The notes under the pieces: model-generated | The model's database searches: none | The model's input: the letters and a program-made list of their open reading frames with translations, nothing else | Told to the model about the DNA's origin: nothing | In this document: positions 16,471 through 25,956 of the stretch, piece by piece | Numbering within the stretch: position 1 is the stretch's first letter | How the letters are laid out: each line of letters opens with the position of its first letter | Assembly (NCBI RefSeq): GCF_020171625.1 | Contig: NZ_JAIUZY010000001.1 | Location: 620,001 to 684,000, forward strand | DNA: 64,000 nt | Origin: Salipiger bermudensis | Lineage (GTDB): Bacteria; Pseudomonadota; Alphaproteobacteria; Rhodobacterales; Rhodobacteraceae | Direction of reading: 5' to 3' | Translations under genes and position numbers: made by a program

Positions 16471-19400
16471 TCACCTCTGGATGGATTTGAAGAACAGGCT
16501 GGATTTGCGGTAACTTGTCACATCGTTGCCGCCGGTTGCCCTTAGGCGTACTCGAAGATCCTGCCCCTCGAAAGCATGGATCTCCGAATTGGAAACCACC
16601 CGCCATTCAGGATCGAGATCGTCAAATTCCCGCTCGATCACGAACAAATGATTCCAACCGACCCAGCTCCCATTAACTTTAACGTCAATCGAAATTTCCG
16701 CTCCGGGACCAACGGCGCCGTAACGACGCCTTAGATCCACAGACACTGAAATGATCCACACATCGTCCATCGTGACGGGGCGACCCAGTGTGTATAGCTG
16801 GATCACGTCTTCGTTCTCGTAGTCGGCACCAGCATCCGTCAGCACCACGCCATCGCTCACTGCGTTCTGTCGGAGACTTCCGCGAACGATCAGGTCGTTG
16901 AATTCCGCATCGCCGCCCTTCCGAATACGCCACCCTTGGTTCCCCGCCACGAAGTCGTCGGAACGTAGGTCGCCACCGAACAGCGCAAGGCCCTTCGCTG
17001 CGAAAGAGTCGGTGTCCATCCGGTCGGCCTGCATCGTCCCGGCAGCGACATGCCGGGAGAGGATGCTGTCGTTGATCAGCGTCCCGCCGTCGATGAAGGT
17101 CGACCCGCCCGGCGTATACTCGGCCCATTCGCTGGCTTGGGCGTGCGACCGGCTGAGCATCGGCTTATGAACGAACAGGTAAGAGTTGGACCCTGAGTTC
17201 GTAGCCCTCTTGCGGATATGCAGGGTCGCGTATGCCGCATTCGCGGGAGCGCCCCAACGAACGCCGCGTCTTGGCCATTCGTCCGGGTTGGTCGGACTAT
17301 AACTACCCGCCCCCACAGTGACCGAATTCGAGTACCCGATGGTGTCTCCGGCATCGTTCTTCCACTGGATGCGCAGTTCCACTTCACACCTGTGAATGGA
17401 TAGTTGCGCAGACATTTCGAGTACATCGCCTTGCTTTACCGGCGTCCCGTAACCGGCGTCGCCGTTTTCGTTGTACGCCGGTCTCCAAACAAGATCAGCG
17501 TATCCAGTGGTGTCGCCACTGCTCTGTTCAAGCACAAGGGTCGGATACCCGGCCCCTGCGTAAGTCGCTCCGGGGCTTCGCCGTTTCAGCGAGGTATCTG
17601 CCCCGGCTGCGCCAGACTTATAAATTTCGTAGTCTCTCGTCCCAGCCCAGAACTCTGTGTTGGTCAGAAGGTTGCCCCCGAGACCGACCGCCAGCTTGCG
17701 TGTGGTAAGCGTCCCATCGGCGACGATCTGGTCTGCGTCGAGCTGGATGGCCGAACCACCGGACCCATCCGGGTCCGCGTAGCTCGTTTGACGGATTTCC
17801 GAGACGTAGCTGTTGCCGTTGCTTCTGGCGGTGACCGCCAAGCCTGCGGAAGCGCGGGCTTTACCGTCGAGCGTGGCGATGGCCCCGGTATGCTGCTCCA
17901 CGGTGGCCGCCGTATCGAGATACTCGATCTCGTCGGGCGAAGCCGGACGGATCTGGAAGTAGTGCAGTTTGATGTGCTTTCGGTCTACTCCTCCAACAAA
18001 GCCAGACCACTGTACCATGAACCACGCTTCGTGAGAGGTGAAGTTGCCGGGAAACCCGGTAGGGCGCGTGAACACCTTGGAGGCATAGGTGGGTACGCCT
18101 GCTTTGAGGTAGCCCGTGATCATGTCAGACAGCGGAAATTGCCGCCGGCTCTCCCCGTCGGCATGGTTCCAGTCGATCAGAACTCCCGCGCCACCAAGAC
18201 CATTACCACCTACATAGGTGAAGACCACCTCCACGACGTATGCTGACTCGTTCTTCGGTCCCTTCCAGCCGTTATTATTTGACATGCGAACACCGGCGTT
18301 AAGGCTAGTATCGCTGTAGTTGTAGTTCAGCGTCTTGCCGGTAGCGAACACCTCGTTGTCGCCGGGGGTGTAGCTCGGCCCCTCACCAAAGTCCTGCCAC
18401 ATGGAGCCAGCTTCGCCGTAGGTGTCGAAGTAGGCGTCCTCCAAGCATCCGACGCCCTGTCCGGTGATCTGAGCAGCGGTCTTCTGGTAGTTACTCGCGG
18501 CCACCGCGCTGTCGGAGGCAGCGTCCCGGCTGATCGCTGACTGCCCAGCGTAGTTGCCCGCAAGGCCAGCCTGCGTGCTGGCGGTCTGGGCACTGCTGCT
18601 CGCTGCCTGTGCACTGGACGCGGCTTGGTTCTTGCTGGTGCTTGCGTTCGACGCGCTGACGCTAGCAGCTTGGGCGCTGCTTGCTGCATTATCCCTGCTC
18701 GTTGCCGCCTGCGAGGCGTAGCTACTGGCGCTGTTGGCAGACCCTGCTGCATTGCTGGCGCTAGTGGCGGCCTGTCCTGCGCTTGTCGATGCCTCCCCTG
18801 CCTTCGTGCTGGCCGTGTTCTTGCTGCTGTTGGCCGCGCTGGCAGACTGAGCCGCTCCGCTCTCAGACGTGGCGGCGCTTCTGGCGCTCTCAGATGCGGC
18901 CTCAGCAGCAACTTGCGCTTCCTTCTCGGCAGTCACGTCCTCGATGCGCAGCTCGACGATTTCCACGCCACCGTTTGTCTGAGGGTAGGCACCATTCCAA
19001 TAGGCGAAGCCCATCATCCACGGGGTGAGGCCGTTTAGATCCGTAATCTCGTGAACGAAAGTCTCAAAAGTATCCGCAGCGCTGAACACGCAGTTCATCG
19101 TCCAAGTGCCGCCCGTAGTGTGCGTGTAGTCCGCGTCAATCCGCCGGAACTGTAGCTTGAGCGGGGCCTCCGCCTGCTGGTTTCCCAGCGCTCCGGTATG
19201 CCTCGCACGGCAGGTCATGCGGAAGGTTCGGCCCGGCCCGTTGCGCAGGTATCCCTTCGGACCGCAATGCCAGTTGCTTGTGACGCTGTGGTAGTTGAAC
19301 GCGGCGCGACCTTCCGGCGTGTCCCGGAAGGTGGTCGGGTCGCCATCTCCGAGGTCGGTTTTATTGTCAGGGTTACCGCTGAGGGCGTGAGTCCAGAACT

Positions 19401-22400
19401 TGCCATCCTGCTCGAAATGCGACGGCTGCGCGTTCTCGCGCACGGTCTTCGCCGTCACGCTCTCCGAAGTCGCAGCAGCGTTGGCGGAGCCTTCCGCGCT
19501 GCTTTCGGACGCCGCCGCCGCTTGTGCGCTGGTGCTAGCCTCACCAGCCTTGGTACTGGCCGTGTTGGCGCTATTGCTGGCTGCGCTGGCCTTCTGCGTG
19601 GCAGTGGTGGCGCTCGAAGCGGCGGCGCTTGCCGAGGACGACGCAGCCCCCGCGCTCTCGCCTGCATCGTTGGCAGCGCTCGTCGCGGTCTCGGCTGCGG
19701 ACACGGCAGTCGAGGAAGCCCCTTCGGCGTCGTTCTTCGCGGCCACTGCCTCGTTGCGACTTACTCCGGCTTCACCAGCACTGGTGGCGGCGTTCGTCTC
19801 ACTGGTCTGAGCCGCAGTGGCGGATTCTCCGGCGTCCGAAGCACTGGCGGCTGCCGATGCAGCGCTGGTAGCCGCCGCTCGGCTCTCGGTGATGTCAGTC
19901 ACCTCCATGGACAGGAAGTGCAGTACCCCAGAAGTGACGCCCGCTTGGTTGGCGCGAAGCTGCGGGCGGAAGAACGCCGTGTCCTCATGGACCTCAATCG
20001 CAGCCCCCGAGCCAGCAAGACCCAATGTGGTGGTCCAGACGGTCACCACGCCTTCATCAGAGATTTCGGCGGCGCCAGACCCGTCTTGCAGGTTCTGGTT
20101 CAGCGAAGTTTGATCCGCGTCCCAGCTATACAGCCCGAGGATGAACCTCATCGGGCCGTCGATGACGATGACCTTGGCCTCGATCTGGTAGATGTGGCCG
20201 GGGGTGAACGTGAAGGGCACCCGCACGGCGATGGCAACATTGCCCGGCCCCATGACCCCGTAGCCCGTGGCCGGGTCAGTGTTGGGCCAATCTGCGCGGG
20301 CCTCCCAGCCGTAGCCCGTCGTGGCCTCGATGTAGAACTCAGGCGCGTAAGGAACCGGCTGCATTTCCTGCGCCACGCTCACCGCGACGCCCGCAGCCTC
20401 GATCGCTCCCACCTCTGCGGTCTCTGCTGCCGCCTTGGCGTCCTCGGCAAGCTGCCGGGCGGTGTCCGAGTTTGCCGCGTGCGTGGCCGCGTTGTCGCGG
20501 GCGGACTGCGACTCGTCGCGCGCCGTCTGAGCGTCCTGCGCCGCCTGCGTGGCGACGTTGTAGTCGACCGTGAGCCCTTCGATTGCGGTGTTCAACTCTT
20601 GCTGGACAGTGCCTGCCTTCTGGTCAGCCGCCGCCGCGTCTTGCAGGGCCTGATTGGCGGCGTCCGTGGCCCCATCGAGCTGATCCGTGATCCCCGGGTC
20701 GAGATCGACGCGGGAGATCCGCAGATCCTCCGTGGTCACATCGAGCCAGTCGCCCCAGCTCCGCAGATCGGCGGCGCCCGAGACGAAGCTCGCGTGGACC
20801 TGGTATGCGGTCGCAGGCAGAACCCCGTCCGAGATCAGCACCTGACCCTCGGAGGCCGCGGCGAACAGGCTGCGCTGAACCACCACGCCGGTCGCGGCAA
20901 CTCGCAGCTCCCACGTCACGCGCAACGTCCGGTTGGCGGGCATGGTCCAGTTCAGCGAGATCGCCGGACGACGCCCGTTGCCGGCGGCGTCGGGCACACT
21001 CGCGGCGGTGGCCGTGGCCGAGATCTGCGGCGGCGCCGGCGGCGCCGTGCTCGCGGTGACCGCATTGGGCGCCGCCACCCATCCGCGCGTCTTCCCTTCG
21101 GGATCGACCGAACGCACCTCGACCACGTAGGCCTCGCCGACATCGAGCGCCCGCGTCGTGAGGTTGTATTCGCCGGCGGAAACCGTTTCTCCATAGCTCC
21201 AAGCGGAGAGGTCCTCGGCATCGCGCCAACGGAGCTGCAGCGTCACGCCCTCGAGGTCGGTGGCGCTGGCGAACGGCGCGAGCTGCACTGCGATCCGGGG
21301 CCGCGCTGACAGGTCGGGCGCGATGATCTGCGTGAGGCTGTTTGAGTAGGCCGAAATGATCACAGGAAGCGGCGGCATACCTGCGGTCGCCGGATCGCGC
21401 GGCTCTGTGATCACCGGCGAATAGGTCGGGATCTCGCCACTGTCGGCCCCCAGAATGCCCGGCACCGCATCGACCAGTTGCAACTCCGCGCTTTCGTCCG
21501 CCTTTGGCCGAACGCTGGTCACGATCAGATCGACGCTTTCCTGCGTGAGCTCTTCAACGACCACCAGATCGCCAAGCGCCATGTCGCTCGCCGCCACGTT
21601 CACAGCCGGCGACCAAGTTCTTGCGTGCGGGTCCACCGGAGACAGCGCGGTGAAGGTCTGATTGCCGCCGACGTTCCGCACCAGCATTCGGAACGTGTCC
21701 TGGTCGAAGTCCAAGACATCATCGAGCATGATGCTCGCAACGTACCCGCTGCCGTCCTCCGTGATCGCCTTGATGCGCGCTTGCCCTACCCCGACCTTCG
21801 GCACGTCATGCACGAAGCGCACCTTGTCGCCACGCGTGACCCGCAGGTGCTCCCAGCCGACCTGCAGCGTGTAGGTGGCAGGCCGGTTCAGCGCCGCCGC
21901 AAGGTGGTAGCGCCCGAGCCGATAGACGTTGCCCTCGTCTTGATCGTCAGCAGTGACCACGACGCCGGGAAGCTCCAGCGTTTCCAGTTCGGTCGCGGTC
22001 TGCTTGGTGAAGCCATCGGCAAGAACGAAGATCTCATCTTCCTGCCACTCCAGACGCTCGGAGCGCGCCTTCACGCGGAAGCCGTGGATTTCACGCGGGA
22101 ACCGATGCTCCGCCCGGAAGCCCCAACTGTTGCGCGGCGTGAAGACCTGCCGCACCGGGCCGGCGGCGTTGTCCCGGATGATCGACCACTTGAGGTCGGT
22201 CAACGTGCGCTTCGCACGCCCCGAGGCGGCGATGATGTCGAGCACCTCGCCAAGCTGCGTGGCGGTATCGACCACGTAGTCGCACGTCCAATGCGGCTCT
22301 TCGACGGCCCACGCGCGGAAGGCTTCAAGATCGATTCGCTCGTCGCGCACCGGGCGGCGCAGATGCTTCCCGCGGATTGCCTGCAGGAACGCCCATGCCG

Positions 22401-24138
22401 GGTGCCGAACGGGCTGCGGGTCCGACCACGCGCTGCCATCCCAAACCGGCGCGAGCTGTTGCACGATGGCGTTGAGGCTGTCGATCTGCCCGTTGAGCTG
22501 ATCGCTGGCCTTGATGCGAAACGCGACCTCGGCAATGCCGTCATGGCTCGGCAGATCGCGGTCGCTGAACGAGCGAATGGCGGTGAGCGTGGCTGAGTTG
22601 TAATCCCCTGGCGCATCATCGATGCCGTTCGTTCGGGTGATCCTGATGGCGTACTCATCCGGGGCCGGGAACGCGATTTCCTTGGTCACCCGATACAGGC
22701 TGAAAAACTTGCCCGACCACTCGGTTTCCCCAAGGCTCACCCAGTCCGCCTCGTTGATGCCGCCCTGAGTGCTCTGATATTCGAACACGAACCGCGCCCG
22801 GTGGCTGCTCCGATCTCCGTCGAAGGTGCTGTTGTAGAGGCCCTGAGGGAACGTCAGGTCAACCGCAGCCGATACCGTATCCAGCCGGGTGTACTTGATG
22901 ACCGGCTCGCTCTCTTGCGGCACATCGTTATAGGCATCCTCGGTCACATCATCTGCGTAGAGACGCATCTTCTCAGCGCCATAGCGCCAGCCGGCGGTCG
23001 GAGCCTGATAGGTCGCCGAGGCCTTGGTGACCGTAAAGCCTTCGCGCCCCTCGAAAAGGGTCGTAAGGCCAAAGCTCGGGTCGGGCTCATCAGAAACGGT
23101 CTTGCCGGTGATCCGAACGCGCCAGCGGCGCGCCACGCCATCGGAGAACGGCCCGGCTTCGAATACCTGCTCGGTACTGATCCCGGTATAGGTCTCGACC
23201 TCGACCCAGCTCTCGCTCCCCACCTCGGCAACCTCGACCACTGCGTCGAAGGTGGTGCCGGCCAAGAGCGCGGTCGGCTCGATCGTGATGGCGACGGTTT
23301 TTGCCGCCTCCGCGGGCTGAAAGACAAACTCCTCTCCCTCGGCGGCGAGCAACCTCTTTACCGATCGGCTCTCCTCTGTGCGCGGCTTCACCAGCTCTGC
23401 GAGCTGCGGCATATTCGCGAGTGTGAGCGCTTCATCGACGTTGAGGAACTCGAGCTCGACGCCATCATATTCCCAGATCGGCGTATTACCGATGCGCAGA
23501 TCTTCGAGCGCAACCGGCCCCCATCCGAACGTCATGCGGCCGCGATAGTAGATATCCCGCCCCACCGTCTCCGAAAAGCCGGCGGCGGTCATCGGCGGGA
23601 ACATGCGCTGGCGCCCGATCACGTAGGGGAACACGCCATAGCGGTTCGCCGCATTGGCCACCCCTGTGATGGCGTAGTTCTGCGGGCCCGTGCCGCCGCC
23701 ACCCTGCTGCGCCGGCGGAATGAGCGCGTTGATCGCGAGCGCGCCGACAACCGTGATGGCGGCATAGGTCAGCGCATAGCCGACCGTCCCGGCCGCAAAG
23801 AGCGCGCCAGCACCAGCCGCCGCTGCGGTCGGCAGGAAAGCCGAAGCTGCCGCAGCGACGATCGCGCCACCCTCTTGCGCCGGAAACGCGATCTCGACCC
23901 GCGTTCCTTCCTTCGGGCGTATGTTCCGCCAGAGAGTGATCGGGACAGGCCACACCTCGGCACCCCTGATCAGCACCACGTAGGGCAGCCCATAGCGCGC
24001 GGTGTCGATGTCCATCAGTCGCACGATCTCGGAGACCGTCGTGCCCGCGCGCACAGCGCTATGGACCACCTCACGGCATAGCGGGTGCGTCTCGGCAGCG
24101 ACTTCGATAGCGCGCGCGTCGATCACGTCATCAAGCAA
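16471..24138 (-). CDS. Giant TipJ-like tail tip attachment/fibre protein (2555 aa)
   Basis: The N-terminal part (about residues 1-1000) reads as a host-specificity J/TipJ protein: a Gly/Ala-rich hydrophobic segment near 95-150, then GNTPIWEYDGVELEF, then beta-rich baseplate-hub domains. A fibronectin-like region follows at about 1000-1130. Three long Ala/Ser/Thr-rich helical stretches, about residues 1153-1249, 1416-1566 and 1739-1886, alternate with lectin-like beta domains. The C-terminus (FINAL segment about 2420-2555) is another beta domain ending FRKSSLFFKSIQR-like. It is at the distal tail tip and determines host recognition. It is about twice the length of lambda J (1132 aa), consistent with fusion of tip and fibre. 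Confidence 0.85.
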   Translation of the reverse strand: MLDDVIDARAIEVAAETHPLCREVVHSAVRAGTTVSEIVRLMDIDTARYGLPYVVLIRGAEVWPVPITLWRNIRPKEGTRVEIAFPAQEGGAIVAAAASAFLPTAAAAGAGALFAAGTVGYALTYAAITVVGALAINALIPPAQQGGGGTGPQNYAITGVANAANRYGVFPYVIGRQRMFPPMTAAGFSETVGRDIYYRGRMTFGWGPVALEDLRIGNTPIWEYDGVELEFLNVDEALTLANMPQLAELVKPRTEESRSVKRLLAAEGEEFVFQPAEAAKTVAITIEPTALLAGTTFDAVVEVAEVGSESWVEVETYTGISTEQVFEAGPFSDGVARRWRVRITGKTVSDEPDPSFGLTTLFEGREGFTVTKASATYQAPTAGWRYGAEKMRLYADDVTEDAYNDVPQESEPVIKYTRLDTVSAAVDLTFPQGLYNSTFDGDRSSHRARFVFEYQSTQGGINEADWVSLGETEWSGKFFSLYRVTKEIAFPAPDEYAIRITRTNGIDDAPGDYNSATLTAIRSFSDRDLPSHDGIAEVAFRIKASDQLNGQIDSLNAIVQQLAPVWDGSAWSDPQPVRHPAWAFLQAIRGKHLRRPVRDERIDLEAFRAWAVEEPHWTCDYVVDTATQLGEVLDIIAASGRAKRTLTDLKWSIIRDNAAGPVRQVFTPRNSWGFRAEHRFPREIHGFRVKARSERLEWQEDEIFVLADGFTKQTATELETLELPGVVVTADDQDEGNVYRLGRYHLAAALNRPATYTLQVGWEHLRVTRGDKVRFVHDVPKVGVGQARIKAITEDGSGYVASIMLDDVLDFDQDTFRMLVRNVGGNQTFTALSPVDPHARTWSPAVNVAASDMALGDLVVVEELTQESVDLIVTSVRPKADESAELQLVDAVPGILGADSGEIPTYSPVITEPRDPATAGMPPLPVIISAYSNSLTQIIAPDLSARPRIAVQLAPFASATDLEGVTLQLRWRDAEDLSAWSYGETVSAGEYNLTTRALDVGEAYVVEVRSVDPEGKTRGWVAAPNAVTASTAPPAPPQISATATAASVPDAAGNGRRPAISLNWTMPANRTLRVTWELRVAATGVVVQRSLFAAASEGQVLISDGVLPATAYQVHASFVSGAADLRSWGDWLDVTTEDLRISRVDLDPGITDQLDGATDAANQALQDAAAADQKAGTVQQELNTAIEGLTVDYNVATQAAQDAQTARDESQSARDNAATHAANSDTARQLAEDAKAAAETAEVGAIEAAGVAVSVAQEMQPVPYAPEFYIEATTGYGWEARADWPNTDPATGYGVMGPGNVAIAVRVPFTFTPGHIYQIEAKVIVIDGPMRFILGLYSWDADQTSLNQNLQDGSGAAEISDEGVVTVWTTTLGLAGSGAAIEVHEDTAFFRPQLRANQAGVTSGVLHFLSMEVTDITESRAAATSAASAAASASDAGESATAAQTSETNAATSAGEAGVSRNEAVAAKNDAEGASSTAVSAAETATSAANDAGESAGAASSSASAAASSATTATQKASAASNSANTASTKAGEASTSAQAAAASESSAEGSANAAATSESVTAKTVRENAQPSHFEQDGKFWTHALSGNPDNKTDLGDGDPTTFRDTPEGRAAFNYHSVTSNWHCGPKGYLRNGPGRTFRMTCRARHTGALGNQQAEAPLKLQFRRIDADYTHTTGGTWTMNCVFSAADTFETFVHEITDLNGLTPWMMGFAYWNGAYPQTNGGVEIVELRIEDVTAEKEAQVAAEAASESARSAATSESGAAQSASAANSSKNTASTKAGEASTSAGQAATSASNAAGSANSASSYASQAATSRDNAASSAQAASVSASNASTSKNQAASSAQAASSSAQTASTQAGLAGNYAGQSAISRDAASDSAVAASNYQKTAAQITGQGVGCLEDAYFDTYGEAGSMWQDFGEGPSYTPGDNEVFATGKTLNYNYSDTSLNAGVRMSNNNGWKGPKNESAYVVEVVFTYVGGNGLGGAGVLIDWNHADGESRRQFPLSDMITGYLKAGVPTYASKVFTRPTGFPGNFTSHEAWFMVQWSGFVGGVDRKHIKLHYFQIRPASPDEIEYLDTAATVEQHTGAIATLDGKARASAGLAVTARSNGNSYVSEIRQTSYADPDGSGGSAIQLDADQIVADGTLTTRKLAVGLGGNLLTNTEFWAGTRDYEIYKSGAAGADTSLKRRSPGATYAGAGYPTLVLEQSSGDTTGYADLVWRPAYNENGDAGYGTPVKQGDVLEMSAQLSIHRCEVELRIQWKNDAGDTIGYSNSVTVGAGSYSPTNPDEWPRRGVRWGAPANAAYATLHIRKRATNSGSNSYLFVHKPMLSRSHAQASEWAEYTPGGSTFIDGGTLINDSILSRHVAAGTMQADRMDTDSFAAKGLALFGGDLRSDDFVAGNQGWRIRKGGDAEFNDLIVRGSLRQNAVSDGVVLTDAGADYENEDVIQLYTLGRPVTMDDVWIISVSVDLRRRYGAVGPGAEISIDVKVNGSWVGWNHLFVIEREFDDLDPEWRVVSNSEIHAFEGQDLRVRLRATGGNDVTSYRKSSLFFKSIQR

Positions 24139-24511
24139 AGCGATAGATTCCTTCGAGCTTCCCGCGCCAGCCGGCGCCGTTCCACCGCTCTATGCGGCTG
24201 CAATGCTCGGCATCGTCGAGCGTGTGGATCATGTCGGTAGTGTTGAGCGCGTAGCCCAGGTGCAGCGGGCGCCCCGCCATCATGAACAGGAGGGCATCGC
24301 CTTCCTCCGCGACCTCCACCCTGCGAAAGCGCGGGCGAAGCTCGTCGACGGCGCCACGCTGCAGCGCCTCTGTCATCGTGCAGGCGGGGTCAGGGATCAC
24401 CACGCCGCGCCGGGCGAGATGCAGGGCGATGAAGAGGCCTAGGCAGTCAAAAGCGGTCGGCCCCCGCCCCCGCACCGCGTAAGGCAGGCCAACCCAAGCA
24501 TCGGTCCACAT
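24131..24511 (-). CDS. NlpC/P60-type tail tip peptidase (lambda K-like)
   Basis: 126 residues starting MWTDAWVGLPYAV. The catalytic Cys is in TAFDCLGLFIAL and the His in RPLHLGYALN, with the expected spacing for NlpC/P60. It cuts cell-wall peptides or assists tail assembly during DNA entry. It overlaps the TipJ start by 8 bases. The ATG at 24511 matches the family N-terminus; an upstream frame extends to 24556. Confidence 0.85.
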   Translation of the reverse strand: MWTDAWVGLPYAVRGRGPTAFDCLGLFIALHLARRGVVIPDPACTMTEALQRGAVDELRPRFRRVEVAEEGDALLFMMAGRPLHLGYALNTTDMIHTLDDAEHCSRIERWNGAGWRGKLEGIYRFA

Positions 24512-24535
24512 TTGATTTTCCGGATTTAGGAGGGT

Positions 24536-24566
24536 CCGGCGGAGGCTGGACTCCAACCCCCGCCGG
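24536..24566 (+). repeat. Stem-loop with GCTGGACTC loop, copy 1
   Basis: Perfect CCGGCGG/CCGCCGG arms enclose a loop containing GGCTGGACTCC. A second stem-loop with the same loop core lies at 49591-49620. Both stand immediately before a small rightward gene. This suggests a shared RNA or operator element. Confidence 0.5.
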
Positions 24567-24595
24567 TGCTCACCATCGCGTCACCACAACAATCG

Positions 24596-24931
24596 ATGGA
24601 GAATCTCTTGCCACTTCCGAACTATGTTGATCCCGACAAACCCATGAAGGTCATCCGCAAACCCGATGGAATTCCAAATGCCTACCGAGGAAGCCTGCCA
24701 CCCGAAAATATGGCGCTGAGCGCTGGCCTGATAATCGCAAATCAAGTTCTAATTGGCTATCTCGACCAGGTCGTCGAAGACCCAGACTGGCGAATTCAGG
24801 CATACAAAGAGATATGCGAGCATGCACTCAGACACAGTCATGAGGGCACTGGAAGTGAACCAGAAGTACAGCTTCATAAGGCGATGGAGATTATTTCCAG
24901 CCTGCTTAGCCTGCGTCAGGTGTCAGACTAA
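24596..24931 (+). CDS. Small rightward accessory gene of unknown function
   Basis: 111 residues starting MENLLPLPNYVDPDKPMKVI, helical in its second half. It lies against the direction of the tail operon between the NlpC gene and a 64-residue gene, with AT-rich codon use unlike its neighbours. This suggests an independently acquired moron. A GTG start at 24566 is an alternative. It is preceded by the stem-loop at 24536-24566. Confidence 0.6.
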   Translation: MENLLPLPNYVDPDKPMKVIRKPDGIPNAYRGSLPPENMALSAGLIIANQVLIGYLDQVVEDPDWRIQAYKEICEHALRHSHEGTGSEPEVQLHKAMEIISSLLSLRQVSD

Positions 24932-25117
24932 GAGATCACGTCTAGGCCTGAGAGCCGCGAACTGGCATTGACCCGTCTTCGGGTCGATGCACCATCCAGC
25001 CCCCGAAGTGGAATCGAAAAGGTTGGAATGCAGCTTACGACTCTCGGGCGAAGAATGCGCCATTTCTCCCGCCAAGAAGAGTCCGCGCGCTGCGAGGGCG
25101 CGAAGTTTCTTCAACAT
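24923..25117 (-). CDS. Small tail-operon protein (64 aa)
   Basis: Starts MLKKLRALAARGLFLAGEMA and has a Cys pair in GWCIDPKTGQCQFA. A strong ribosome-binding site GGAGGAATAAAG sits directly before the ATG, and the gene follows the DUF1833 stop by 17 bp. Its 3' end overlaps the convergent accessory gene by 9 bases. Function unknown. Confidence 0.6.
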   Translation of the reverse strand: MLKKLRALAARGLFLAGEMAHSSPESRKLHSNLFDSTSGAGWCIDPKTGQCQFAALRPRRDLLV

Positions 25118-25134
25118 CTTTATTCCTCCAGTGG

Positions 25135-25605
25135 TCAGAACAGCGCCGGCGTCGTGCCGGGCGTCATTTCCAGATAGCCGAACTGCTCTTGCAGGATCGG
25201 CTCGATTGTCATCACGCCACTGATGGTCAGGGCGTCATATTCGATGCCGGTGATCTCGACCTCGAACGGCCCGACCTCGACAACATCGGGATGCGAGGTC
25301 AGCACGTAGACCACGCGCCCGAGTACCTCGCCCGTGATGGCGCGGAACTGGCCAATAATCTCGCGCGAGACGTTCGATGCGGACCACTTGAGCACGGGGA
25401 ACCCCTTGTCGCGATCATCCGGCAGGCTGATCTCGAACGGGAACGGCAGGTATTCCTCGCCAGCGTGGATCAGGGCCGCATCGTCCCGCACCAGAAGGAC
25501 GGGCTCGGACCAGTTCGCGTGGGTCAGCTTCACCAGCGGCACCAACACCGCGCTGCTCTCGCCGGCGTAGAGCTCGGCCAGAAGTCGGCTTGTAATCTGC
25601 CTCAT
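25135..25605 (-). CDS. DUF1833-type tail protein
   Basis: 156 residues. The pattern LVKLTHANWSEPVLLVRDD, then YLPFPFEISLPDD, then VLTSHPDVVEVGPFEVEI matches DUF1833, a family encoded next to the tail tip genes of siphoviruses and likely playing a tail tip role like lambda L. The start overlaps the upstream gene by 4 bases. Confidence 0.8.
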   Translation of the reverse strand: MRQITSRLLAELYAGESSAVLVPLVKLTHANWSEPVLLVRDDAALIHAGEEYLPFPFEISLPDDRDKGFPVLKWSASNVSREIIGQFRAITGEVLGRVVYVLTSHPDVVEVGPFEVEITGIEYDALTISGVMTIEPILQEQFGYLEMTPGTTPALF

Positions 25606-25952
25606 GGAAGGATCTCCAATTCTGCGGTGATGAAGTAATACGGCCAGATGCGTTGGACGTTGTAGCTACCGACGAACCGGAAATCCCGGATCGCACCGTC
25701 GAACGGATCAGCCGCCGTGAAGTTGAGCGCGCCTTGCCCCAAGACGCTTGCGAAGAAGGTCTCGAACTCCGCTAGCTGATCGCCAGTGAGCGCCTGAATT
25801 GTGCCGGCCCGGCGCCGCACAGTCCCGCTGGTGCGTCTGCGCACTTGATCCGGACCGATGTCCATCTGGGACCTGATCACGGCCCCCTGCGGGCCGGTGC
25901 GGGATTCCTCGGCGCTCTCGAAGAACGGCAAGCTGGAGGGCCATGCGGGCAT
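25602..25952 (-). CDS. Minor tail protein
   Basis: 116 residues starting MPAWPSSLPFFESAEESRTG. It has the helix FETFFASVLGQGALNFTAADP and a beta-rich end RIWPYYFITAELEILP. The position between tape measure and DUF1833 is that of lambda M, and the sequence pattern agrees with small tail-tip proteins. A lambda-M-like role is inferred from order. Confidence 0.7.
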   Translation of the reverse strand: MPAWPSSLPFFESAEESRTGPQGAVIRSQMDIGPDQVRRRTSGTVRRRAGTIQALTGDQLAEFETFFASVLGQGALNFTAADPFDGAIRDFRFVGSYNVQRIWPYYFITAELEILP

Positions 25953-25956
25953 ATCT

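Noticed and set aside
19198-21309. Long plus-strand frame opposite the TipJ gene
   Set aside because: Shadow frame, Arg/Gly-rich, no ribosome-binding site.
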